From positions 62,001-126,000 of the forward strand of contig JAACJP010000012.1 in the NCBI GenBank assembly GCA_013368375.1: a DNA stretch of 64,000 bases. Reading direction: 5' to 3'. This document shows, piece after piece, positions 23,813-33,973 of the stretch. Numbering within the stretch: position 1 is the first letter of the stretch; each line of letters opens with the position of its first letter. A program made the translations under genes and the position numbers. Under the pieces are notes generated by a model. That model saw only the letters and a program-made list of their open reading frames with translations. It had not been told where the DNA came from and did not search any database. The DNA comes from Tricholomella constricta. Its lineage: Eukaryota; Basidiomycota; Agaricomycetes; Agaricales; Lyophyllaceae.

Positions 23813-26800
23813 ATGCCACCTAAGCCGCCCAGCGCTGGTAAAGAGAAGTTGATCGACGACGACGAAGAGGTTCTGCAGGCTGTCATTCTCGCAGACAGCT
23901 TTAACAAACGATTCAGACCGCTTACAACGCGTAAACCTCGAGTGAGAGACGAAGCCCGTTTTGCATTATCTCTGCTTTATTGATAAGATATTCAGTGTCT
24001 CCTCCCAATCTGCAACGCCCCTCTACTTGACTGGACATTTGAAAGCCTCGCACTCGCAGGTGTACAAGAGATCTTTGTGATTTGCCGATCTCATGCAGAG
24101 CAAGTAAAAGCAGCGATCAGGTACGTCCGCCTGCTCTGTCTGAGGGGAACAGTTCATTGACTCCTGTCATCATATCTTTCCAGGGAATCGAAATGGTCAA
24201 AGCCCGGGTCGGGCATCAAGATTGTCCCTATCCTGACCGCGAAGGAGACGTTCTCCCCGGGGGACGCCATGCGCGACATCTACACCCGCGGGTTGGTCAC
24301 AAGCGACTTTGTTCTCGTTATGGGAGATCTTGTCAGCAATATCAGGATTGACGAGGTCGTGAGGGTGCACAAGGAGCGGCGCAAGACGAACAAGAACGCT
24401 ATCATGACGATGGTGGTCAAGGAAAGTGGCGCACGACATCGGACGAAGTGAGTTCTGGGGGTTCATTTCCCGATCGGCGTTGTTGAAAAGATACGCAGAG
24501 CCCGCGGCGACTCGTCTGTCTTTGTGCTGGACCCGGAGACTTCTGAGTGTCTGTACTATGAACCAGTCACTGCTTTTCCGCAGACTACCCTCGCACATGT
24601 ACCACGGGAGGTCCTGGCGGCGCATCCTGAGATTGAGATTCGGAACGATTTGATAGACTGTTCCATAGACGTGTGTTCCGTAGAGGTCAGTCATCTTACC
24701 CGCTACTTCCACAGTTCGCTCATATCTGTTGCGTTCTAGGTCCCGTCGCTGTTCCAGGACAATTTTGATTATCTAGATATCCGACGAGACTTCGTCCATG
24801 GCGTCTTGACGTCAGATCTTCTAATGAAGAACATTCACTGCTACGTCGCAAAGGATGGATATGCTGCGCGTGTCAAGGATACGAAAAGCTACGAATCAGT
24901 CAGGTGTTTCATGACTTCTTGTTCTTAATTATAGGGGACATCCCGCTCATTTTACTTTCTCTCTGTAGCAAGGATATTTTATCCCGTTGGACATTCCCCC
25001 TGGTACCCGACGACAACCACCCCAGTGGACACGTATACGATCACGAACGTGGCAACAAATACATCGCAAAGGATCATTCTGTCGTGCTTGCACGGTAAGC
25101 CACCCCGTCCTGTGAATGGACGTACCAACGAAACGTTTGATAGAACTTGCAAAATCGGGAACAACACTCTAATCGGATCCTCCACCCACATCAGCGAAAA
25201 CGCGCAGGTACTCGCGTCCGTGATTGGCAAGAACTGCAGCATCGGGACTAGCACCATCATTCGCAATTCGTACATCTTCGATGGCACCGTAGTCGGCTCA
25301 GACTGTATCATTGAGCGCAGCATCATCGGCTCGAATGTAACCATCAAGGACGGCACCGAGATACAGAAAGGATGCTTGCTTGGCGATGGTGTGATAATTG
25401 GGCCGGCCGCGAAGCTGAGCCCGTTCCAGAGGCTGTCGAAGAAGCCGGACGAAGCCGACGAGCCAACGTCAGACGACGAGGACGACGAGGATTCTGATCT
25501 AGAAGAAGTTGAAGAGCGTGTGTTTCCATTTAATTCTTCTCGTGACTGTCCTGCGTGTTGAAATAAACCACTAGTCCAAGGGTCGATACCCAAAAATCTC
25601 GGGAAAGATTCTAACGCGCTCGTATGGCCGACGGCGCCTAGCGAGGATGCTGAAGAGGACGAGATCGCCAATTTCAAGAACGAGCGCTTCATGCGCCTTG
25701 GTGCGAATTTTACTGCCTCCTACGCATACTCATTGCATCAACGGCCTTTTTACTTAGGAGATGACGCGTCTGATCTGGATGACTCGGACGACGGCTCGGA
25801 GTCCTCCAGCAGCGAAAGCGAATCCGACGACGATAGCGATTTTGACGTGAATGCGAGCTCGCTCACCGCACCCTCGGACACGTCCCTGCCACTCAACCTG
25901 CCCGCTGGGTCGCCAATGGCCGAATCTGAGTTCCAAACTGAAGTGAAGCAGTCCCTGGAGCGCGCGTTCGCGGAGGGGCATTCGGTAGATAACGCCGCAG
26001 TGGAGCTGAAGACACTGCGCATGGCGAGCAATGTACCGCTCACCCGGGTACGCGAGGCCGTGGTGGCCGCGATCGTGGAAAAGATCCAGGTTGTGGATAC
26101 GGGAGCGGTGGCACAGCGTAAGGAGATTGCAAGCGTCATCGCCAGGTGGGGTGAGCTTATTGATAGGATCGGAGGCGTGGATCCGGTAGAGACGGTTGCT
26201 GCGTTGCAGGTAAGTAATCTGGTACCGGCATATGTGGTATGTCGCGTGCTGATTATATCGTCAGAGCCACTGCGCGTCATCGAAGCATCTGCCCTTGTTT
26301 GGACAGATACTCGCCGCACTGTATCAGGATGACATTGTGGAAGAGGACGATATCCGCAAATGGCATAAGCTTCCGGTGTCTAAGGGTGAAGGTCTCAAAG
26401 CGAAAGAGGACGAGCTCGAGAACTTGAGGAAATGTTGGAGCATCGGTGCGCATATGATCAAACAGTTTGACGAGCAGGAGAGCGAGAGTGACGAAGATGA
26501 TGACGATGAAGATGAGCAGGACGACGAGACAGCCAAACTTCAGAGTTCTGAAATGGTCAAGCCGGAGTCGGAGGAAGATTCAGAGGAGGAGAGCGAGGAG
26601 GAGACGCAGGAAACGACGGGTAACCCGAAGGTAGAAGCCAAATTGGAGTCTGAGGAGGGGTCTGATGAGAGCGAAGAGGAGACGAGTGGGAGCGCGGCAC
26701 AACTCGAGAGAGAAAAGGACGCGAGCGGGGGAAATGTGGATGTGGTCGTGGACCAAACTGCCAGGAAACAGGAAACCTCAGAAGAGGAATCGTCAGAGGA

Positions 26801-27122
26801 AGAGGAGAGCGGAGAAGATGAAAGCGAAGAAGAGGTTGTGAAGCCTCTGGCCAAAGCTGAAGCCTCAGTCCAGCATGAAGTGAAAGGGGCAGCAGGAGTG
26901 GAAGACAAGGATAAATCTCCTGTGGTCGTCGCAGCAGGTGAGGGGGCTACAGCACAGAGCGAGGAGGAGGAAGATGACGATGAAGATGAAGATGAAGACG
27001 AAGATGAAGAGGAAGATGAGGACGAAGAGGACAGTGATGAAGAGGAAGATTCTGATAATGCGGAAGGAAGTCAGGCTGCCGATGGGCTCAAAGGGGACAC
27101 GGTTCTGAAACAGACAAAGTAA
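23813..27122 (+). CDS. GCD6: Translation initiation factor eIF2B epsilon (GCD6)
   Basis: Catalytic subunit of the GDP-GTP exchange factor for eIF2. N-terminal nucleotidyltransferase-like domain (LQAVILADSFNKRFRPLT, LVMGDLVSNI), then left-handed hexapeptide repeats (IGNNTLIGSSTHISENAQV to GCLLGDGVIIGPAAKL), then the C-terminal W2 (eIF5C) domain with the acidic EEDDIRKWHK and KCWSIGAHMIKQFDEQESE boxes. About ten introns are needed; the whole frame is open after splicing. Odd feature: some 210 residues of Glu, Ser and Asp follow the W2 domain, whereas in most species W2 is the C-terminus. The tail starts near 26,490 and runs to the stop. Confidence 0.95.
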
Positions 27123-27219
27123 TGTAATTACTAGATAATAAACCACGTTTGGGTATCGTATCTAATCGTGAAGGTTTGCGAAAAGTACAGTTCGTAAGGG
27201 GTGATTGGAAGCGCGCTAC

Positions 27220-27607
27220 TTAGTATTTCAATATGATGTACAGCGCTGGAACGATTGGTCAGCATGCATGAGGAAGATAACCGGATACCTGTCATACCGT
27301 GGATGATTCCGGGACTGCGCAAATTGATGAATGTCAGGTGCGGTGCAAGAAAGAAGAAAAAAGGGGCATACATGTAGCCCAAGATGGTCAAGAGGATGTT
27401 GATCAACTGAGGGAAGAAAATAAGAAAAGTGAATGGGGTGGAGTGAAATGGGAGACGTACGAAATCGGCGCCGCAGCCACGCTCAAGGAAGACACCCAGA
27501 GGGGGGAGGAAGATGGCGAGGATGATCTAGAGGGAAGGGGTCAGTGACGGACGCGGCTGGAGCGAGAAAGCGCGGACTTTGCAGATGTCAGAAGTCGTGA
27601 ATGCCAT
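27220..27607 (-). CDS. PMP3: PMP3 plasma-membrane proteolipid 3
   Basis: Two-helix 57-residue membrane peptide of the PMP3/UPF0057 family that affects membrane potential and salt tolerance. Five exons are needed (27607-27578, 27526-27461, 27406-27372, 27314-27298, 27245-27220; 30, 66, 35, 17 and 26 nt), and they join exactly in frame with a stop. Family signatures are IILAIFLPPLGVFLERGCG and INILLTILGYIPGIIHALYI, the second assembled from the last three exons. The exons are shorter than most ORF cut-offs, so an automatic caller could miss this gene. The first intron starts GTCCGC, a weak donor, but the branch and acceptor are good. Confidence 0.92.
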
Positions 27608-27691
27608 TGCGGGGGATTTATGGGAGACGAGCTGCGGGATTGTGTGGTATTTATACGAATGGGATTTGATGACATCACATTACATACTACG

Positions 27692-28590
27692 ATGGAGTTT
27701 GTGGACATTGCCTACACTACGGCCGCCCCGACGGACGCCCTACGTCAGCTCGACCTCTATTTGCCTGTCATCCACTCTCCGCCACCTCCCCTCGTCGTCT
27801 TCTTTCATGGCGGGGCTTGGAGAGCGTGCGTCTTTTCCCCTTCTGATCCCCACCATCTCCGCTGACCCTGCACAGCGAGGACAAGGCTGACCACAAGAAG
27901 CTCGCACGCAGTCTCGTTTCTGCCACCGGTTTCGCTGTCGTTGTCCCCAATTATCGCCTTACGCCGCGTGATCCCCCCGGCGATGACCACTTTCGCCACC
28001 CGGGACACGCCGAGGACGCTCTCCAGGCCTTGATCTTCCTCACCACCTGGCAGGGTCCCTCCGCACTCGGGCCCATCTACGACCCGGACCGTCTGTATCT
28101 TATGGGCCACAGTTGCAGTGCCCATATGCTGTCCTCTATATTTCTCGACTCGTCGTCCATCACCCCGACTCTCACGCCGCCTCCATCGCTTTTCAAAGCC
28201 GTAAAGGCCATCGTCATGTCTGAAGGCATCTACGACCTCGATCTCCTCCTCACATCGTTCCCGGACTACCTCGCCTGGTTTGTGCGTCCAACCTTTGGTC
28301 GACGCGCGTCCTACGCCCCCTTTTCCACTAACGCCTTTTCCTTGATCGACACGCACATCAAATGGCTGATCATCCACTCCAAAGGAGATACGCTCGTCGA
28401 CTTGCCGCAAAGCGAGGCAATGTATCGACGTCTCTGTGAGCTAAATGGAAGCGAGGCATCCACACGAGTTTATCGGAATACAGAGAAACTGCGTGGCGAG
28501 CACAACGATATTCTTTTGGGATTAGACTTCGTTGACATTGTCAAAGATTTCTTTCTCAGTCAAGGGGAGGGAAATATTAATCTTATCTAG
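27692..28590 (+). CDS. BNA7: Kynurenine formamidase (BNA7-type)
   Basis: Alpha/beta-hydrolase that removes the formyl group from N-formylkynurenine in tryptophan breakdown to NAD. Two exons (27692-27825, 27876-28590) give 282 residues, close to yeast BNA7. Visible: oxyanion-hole HGGAWR, nucleophile elbow GHSCSAHM, catalytic Asp in IHSKGDTLVDL, and catalytic His in GEHNDIL; IVMSEGIYDLDLLLTSFPDY resembles the matching BNA7 segment. The elbow is G-x-S-x-S, not the usual G-x-S-x-G. Two more kynurenine-pathway genes follow directly, which strongly supports the assignment. It is convergent with kynureninase, with 45 bp between stops. Confidence 0.88.
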
Positions 28591-28635
28591 TAGGAATACA
28601 TTTTATCCGCAATGTACATACCCCCCTATGCCAAG

Positions 28636-30337
28636 CTATCCGATTGAATTGAACGCCTTCTCGAGGTACTGCGCCGCCTGTTCACAGTCCTTGATCGTAT
28701 TGTACATTGCAGTGGGTGCTAGACGGATCACATCCGGTTCCCTCTCGTCACCAATTACCCCGTAATCAGACAGCTTGGCAAATATCTTCTGCATCAGTCC
28801 TGACCCGATAGGCAGGAACAGCAATGAAAGCTGAGCGCCACGCTGCGACGGATCGCTAGGCGTGATGATCGTGAATCCTGTCTTGCCACTGTCGGGTTGC
28901 GGGTAAAGCTGGCGGACCTCACTGAGGGGCACAAAGTACTGGGACTTTAAAAGAAGTTTCTCCAGAGTAGCGGTCAGCACTAAGGACCTTTCCCTGACCG
29001 GGCCCATCATGCCCACTTCCTTGAATAGCTGAAGAGATCCTAGAAGGGAAGCCAAAGCAAGAACACAGGGGTTCGACTGTTGGAAGCCCTGGGCACCCAC
29101 AATCGGATCGAACTTGGGTGGCATCTCAAATCGCGTGGAGAGCTGGTGGCCCCACCATCCCGCAAACCTGCACGGAGTTTGAGTGAGCGATGGAACAAAA
29201 AACCAAGCGTACACAGTGCACCGTACTTGGGAAGTTGGGTGTCATTCCATTTCTCGTGCATGTAAAGACCCGCGATGCCACCAGGACTCGAGTTGAGATA
29301 TTTGTACGTGCACCAGACGGCGAAATCCACATCCCAGTCGTGCAGCGACATTGGTACATTTCCGACACCATGTGCGAGATCCCATCCACAGATGCATCCC
29401 TGAAAGTTTGTGCATCAGCTATCTCGCGAACTTGACCCGAGATGAAGCGCTTTCGTGAACGTAAAAGGGTCTTTGAGCTCTCGTACCTGTTCTTTGGCTT
29501 TGCGTGTGATGGTTTGCATCGGGAACCATTGACCAGTGTAGTATTGGACTCCACTAAAGAGAACAAGCGCGATAGAGGGACCTTCTTTTGCAATTATTTC
29601 CAGAATATCCTCTTCTCGAAGGGTATATTCGCCTTCTCGAGGCGACACCTCCAGGATGGCGGTCGCAGGGTCCAGACCATGGGCCTTGACCTGTGATGCA
29701 AATGCGTACTGCCGTGGATTTCGTTTCAGCAAAAATTCATTCGCGAGGAAAAAAAGCAGTAAACGACTGACTTGATCCGAGGGGAAGGCCTTGGCTTCGC
29801 ACAGGATCTTGTAGCGTTCGGCGGTAGGCTTGTAAAAGGAATCCATCATGAGATGCAGATTGTTCGTCAGCGTACCCATGCAAGCGACTTCCTTCTCCTT
29901 GGCCCCTGTAACGCGTTTCATAAGCCTCGTTAGCCACGATAGATGGCGCCTTACCTACGACCTCTGCCATGAGCAAATTAAGCTCATCGGTAAATTTGAC
30001 CCAAGGTCTCCCGTGAGGGTGGGAGAAGTGGCCGACAACAGCACTGTGGTGCACGGCTTAGGAGTCTGGTAACGGTGCGTCGGAGGGAACCTCACCGCGT
30101 AGCCCAGACGTTTAACTCCTCTTTGACTAACGTCGTAGATCGATTGGACGGCAGTCCGAGAGAGTTGCCACAGAGGTAAGTGATCTTGCTGTCTATAAAT
30201 GCAAGGTAAGAAACCCAGATATACATGATTGCGGGTAACTTACCGCCGTCAGGCCGAAGTTCGGCTTGGACGTCCTTGTTTGTGGGGACGATAAAATCAT
30301 TGCTCAAAGAAGACTCAGGGAGGGTGGAGGGGGCCAT
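28636..30337 (-). CDS. BNA5: Kynureninase (BNA5)
   Basis: PLP enzyme that cleaves 3-hydroxykynurenine to 3-hydroxyanthranilate and alanine. Minus strand, at least seven introns. N-terminal [17 protein letters not shown], then [36 protein letters not shown], the PLP lysine in [17 protein letters not shown] and the DWDVDFAVW segment before it, all as expected for kynureninase. The final exon (about 28636-29170) encodes the C-terminal domain ending [18 protein letters not shown]. The start at 30337 gives a short Ser-rich leader, so the protein is cytosolic. The next gene is kynurenine 3-monooxygenase in the opposite direction. Confidence 0.94.
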
Positions 30338-30520
30338 TTGTTAGGAGTCTGAAGAATTGGAGAGATCTTAGGGACCATTATGAGGAGAACTTGTAACAAG
30401 ATCCGGCGACGATAAGATTAGATCCTGGCACGATCGGAGTTATCGGCGAACAAACCCTTGCGCGAAATCATTGCTGATCATCAGGTTCATCCCAAACTGG
30501 AACACGACATCGATTTCCCT
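30338..30520. promoter_or_regulatory. 183-bp divergent promoter of BNA5 and BNA4
   Basis: Only 183 bp separate the start codons of kynureninase (minus) and kynurenine 3-monooxygenase (plus), so both must be driven from here. Several GATAAG/GATTA-like and short AT-rich sites are visible (about 30400-30420), but I cannot name a regulator. Confidence 0.6.
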
Positions 30521-32395
30521 ATGTCGTCCCTCCCAAGAAAGGTCGTCGTAGTCGGGGCAGGTCCTGTCGGCTGCCTCGCTGCGATGGCCTTTGCAAAGCA
30601 AGGCTGGATCGTCGAGTTATTCGAGGGACGTCCAGGTTCGTCGCTTCCTATCTCCAAGTCGCTTACTAACTGACTCACCGGCAGATTTGCGACTTCCCTC
30701 GTCCAAGGCTGCGGCCCAGCAGCGCTCCATAAATCTCGCTATATCGCACCGTGGAATAGCTGCTATCGAAGCCGTCGATCCCGCAGTTACCCAGAGATTT
30801 ATGCAGACAGTGATTCCCATGCGCGGGCGCATGATTCACAGCTTAACGGGTGATCTTGACAGTCAGCTTTATGACAGAGATGGACAGGCGAGTATCTATT
30901 GACCCTCGCCTGCCATAAACCAACCTTGACCCCTCATACCTGCGCCCAACAGTGTATCAATTCGATCGACCGAGCGCTCCTCAATGAAGAGCTATTGGAA
31001 GAAGCTTCGGCATCGGGAAATATCCGTATATTTTTCAAACACAAAATTGTGGCTGCAGACTTTGATCGGAAGACAATCACCATGCGGAATTTGGACTCCA
31101 AAAAGGACGTCCCTGTCGACTTTGATTTCTGCATTGGCGCAGATGGGAGCTATTCAGTCATTCGACGGCAGATGATGAGAGTTGTCAGGTGGGCTGCCTT
31201 CTCAACCGTCGCCCGCACTCTATTTTTTTCTCATCAATGGCCCTGCCATCACATTGGATCCGTCAGAATGGATTATCAGCAAGAATATATCAAACACGAA
31301 TACGTCGAATTAAAAATGCCGGCAGGCCGAGATAGTGACGGCAAACCGACTTTTCTCCTTGATCAAAATCACCTACACATCTGGCCGCGCCATTCTTTCA
31401 TGTTGATCGCGCTTCCCAATAAAGTACGTCGACCGCGTTCCATGCCAGGTCTTCCATTTTTGACGACCGTAACCTTTTGACGGATAGGATAAAACTTTCA
31501 CTTGCACTCTATTTGCGCCCAGCTTAGACCTTGATCGCCTCAGTAGTGCCGACGCTATCCTGGATTGGTTCAGAACATACTTTCCCGACGCTCTGCTTAT
31601 GATTGGCGAGAAAACCCTCGTGCATGATTTTACACACAATCCCCGCAGCCCCCTGATCTGCACCAAGGTAGCATCGACCGTTTACCTTTTTTGTACTCGA
31701 GTGTGACCACGCTTTTACTTTTGACAGTCCAAACCTTACCACTACAAGGATCGGGTTATCATCATGGGCGACGCCGCCCATTCTATGGTCCCATTCTACG
31801 GACAAGGCCTCAACTGCGGCCTCGAAGATGTCAGGATTTTAATGACGCTGCTTCTACAAGAGGGAGTCAAACCCACCGCGCCGTCGTCCAAGGCTAATTT
31901 AAAAGACAATGTGGACCAGGGCCTGGCGCGCGCTCTCGACCGCTACTCTGAAAGTCGACACGAAGACCTGATAGCCATATGCGATATGGCTATGGATAAT
32001 TAGTGCGTCGCGCGTTTTGTCGCTGCTTGCCGCAGTCTGACGCACGCTCTAGTGTCGAAATGCGGCACGCCGTTACGACCCCCATCTTCCTATTTAAGAA
32101 AACATTAGACAACCTTCTTTATTCGCTAAGTTCTAGATCATATATTTCCCTTTCTTCTCTCGGACCGCTGTTGTCTCGTGTGCCTTACCCGCCAGGCAAA
32201 CCTTCCGGCTGGCTACCCTTGTACACGATGGTCACGTTCCGCCCCGATATCAGCTATGCCACCGCCAAAAAGCGAGCCGCATGGCAAGCCAATATCATAG
32301 AGGGGCTTGGTTGGGCTGTTATGACGTTGATTGGTGTGGCGGGGATGTGGATAACTTGGTTGGCTTTGGCACTTTGTATACAGGTCGAACGATGA
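30521..32395 (+). CDS. BNA4: Kynurenine 3-monooxygenase (BNA4)
   Basis: FAD/NADPH enzyme that hydroxylates kynurenine, on the outer mitochondrial membrane. N-terminal FAD motif KVVVVGAGPVGCLAAMAFA, then ELFEGRPDLR, INLAISHRGIAAIEAVD, the DG-type CIGADGSYSVIRRQM segment and the second FAD motif IIMGDAAHSMVPFYGQGLNC. The C-terminal hydrophobic helix (GWAVMTLIGVAGMWITWLAL) is the membrane anchor of the family. About seven introns; the last joins TAT across 32002-32054. An upstream in-frame ATG at 30458 would add 21 residues before the FAD motif, so 30521 is preferred. Head-to-head with BNA5. Confidence 0.94.
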
Positions 32396-32874
32396 ACGAA
32401 CCAAACGTCAAACCTTATAACCCAGAATGGTTGACCCTGTCTTCTGGACACATGCTGTAAGTGCGCAATAATAATGAGCTCTCAAGATCGTGGGCCAAAT
32501 TAAGTTTTTTCTCATACCTGGCGAGAACAGCGGAGAAAACCTTGTGTACATGTGCCTCCCTGCTCGTATATGACAGACCCTCCACGAGGCTCACGGCAAG
32601 TCACCAGGTCGAGTTTTTGGAGTCCACTTCATGAAAACAACGACAATGGTATATTCTGTACAACATACTGTAAATAAGCAAGCGACGGAGATGACGATAA
32701 CGAAAGCTAATCAGAAGAGAATGTTCGAGTGTACTGTAGTATGGAGAAGAGATGCGTATCGGTCATGAACAGTAAGCAAGAATGGACGTCAAGCAGAAAA
32801 AAACCAAGAGATAACACCAGCCTGGACAGAGATGTAAGACAGAAAGAAAAGGAAAAAAGAGCGGCGCAGCCGGG
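32396..32874. other. Convergent intergenic region
   Basis: 480 bp of A-rich 3' UTR between BNA4 and the AT-hook gene; no gene seen. Confidence 0.5.
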
Positions 32875-33476
32875 CTAGTCTGATGTCTTCTTCGACGGCC
32901 TACCCCGTTTCTTCTTCACACTGGGCTCGGGGGCGTCGCCACTCGTTGCGCCAGCTGCAACCTCCGGCTTGGGATTTTTTGGAGGGCGCCCCCGTTTCCG
33001 TTTCACGGGTGGTTCAGAGTCAGCCTCGTCATCTTTCTTCTCCTGTGGAGAAATGTCAAAGATCGGTCATGGAACTGCTTGGGGAATGTACATATGTGAG
33101 AAACGCGATGGATAAGTAATTCACCTTTGGCGGGCGTCCCCTCTTCCTGGGTGCAGCCGTGGATGATCCAGCTACGGCGGGTACAGACGTAGCCCCCGGC
33201 CGTTTGTTCTTGCTGCCCTTTGGCCGACCTCGACCCCGCTTCACGGGGGCCTCGCCATCTTTAGCCGCGGCTTCTGTATATGGCAATAGTGGAAGGATGA
33301 AGATGATCAGCAAAAATCATAGAATAACGCGGCGAGGTTCAGGCAGTTCTGGACGATGAGAGAGAACGCAGCTGCTTACCGCCCTCAGTTTCACCGCCAG
33401 GCTGTGGGTCATCGAGCTCGTCGAGATTCTGTTTATCATCGCCGTCCTCCTGGGGTTCGCGAGGGGACGAGGACAT
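32875..33476 (-). CDS. Four-AT-hook chromatin protein (HMGA-like)
   Basis: Three exons (33476-33380, 33273-33125, 33042-32875) give 137 residues. Four AT-hooks are visible, each with the R-G-R-P core: KRGRGRPKGSKNK, RKRGRPPK, KRKRGRPPKNPK and KKKRGRPSKKTSD at the very C-terminus. The N-terminus is acidic (DELDDPQPGGETEG). AT-hooks bind the minor groove of AT-rich DNA; small proteins built only from them are HMGA-type chromatin factors. Every splice junction keeps the frame. Targets are not visible. Confidence 0.9.
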
Positions 33477-33973
33477 CTGGACCTAGGGGCGCGATTAGAC
33501 GGTCAGGCTAGTGGGACGCAAAAGCGTAGCTTGGGGCGCTGAGAAGGGACTGGCTCAAGGAAGAGAGCGAAAGTGGGGGAAAAGCAGCGTGGACCCGGCT
33601 TTAATGAACAAATTGAATGCCGAATATAGAAAAAATCGAAAATGAATTGTTCCCTCGCGTGCCAATTGAGAAGGATTAAGAGCAATCTTCCTGTTGTCGG
33701 ACGAGATTTACCCCTGATTTTAGAGGGTAGTCCTCACGTAATGAATAAGAAAGATAACTGGAGAACACCGAATTTGGAGGCGAGCACTCACGTCGCATTT
33801 AAGTAACTGATAAATCCCTCTTTTATTTTTCGGATAAATACCTCGTCAGGATTTAATTTTCCTAGCCGCCGATCCATGCTGACCTCGGCCGGTCTTCCAA
33901 ATATGGAAGGTCCCACCCAAGCCGCCTCTCGACGTGTCCTCGACGTGGACAACGACTTCTGCGACTCTATCCC
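33477..33973. other. Divergent intergenic region
   Basis: About 500 bp between the divergent AT-hook and YOS9 genes; CT-rich near both starts, otherwise featureless. No gene supported. Overlapping open frames around 33.8-34.1 kb look like shadows of the YOS9 first exon. Confidence 0.5.
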
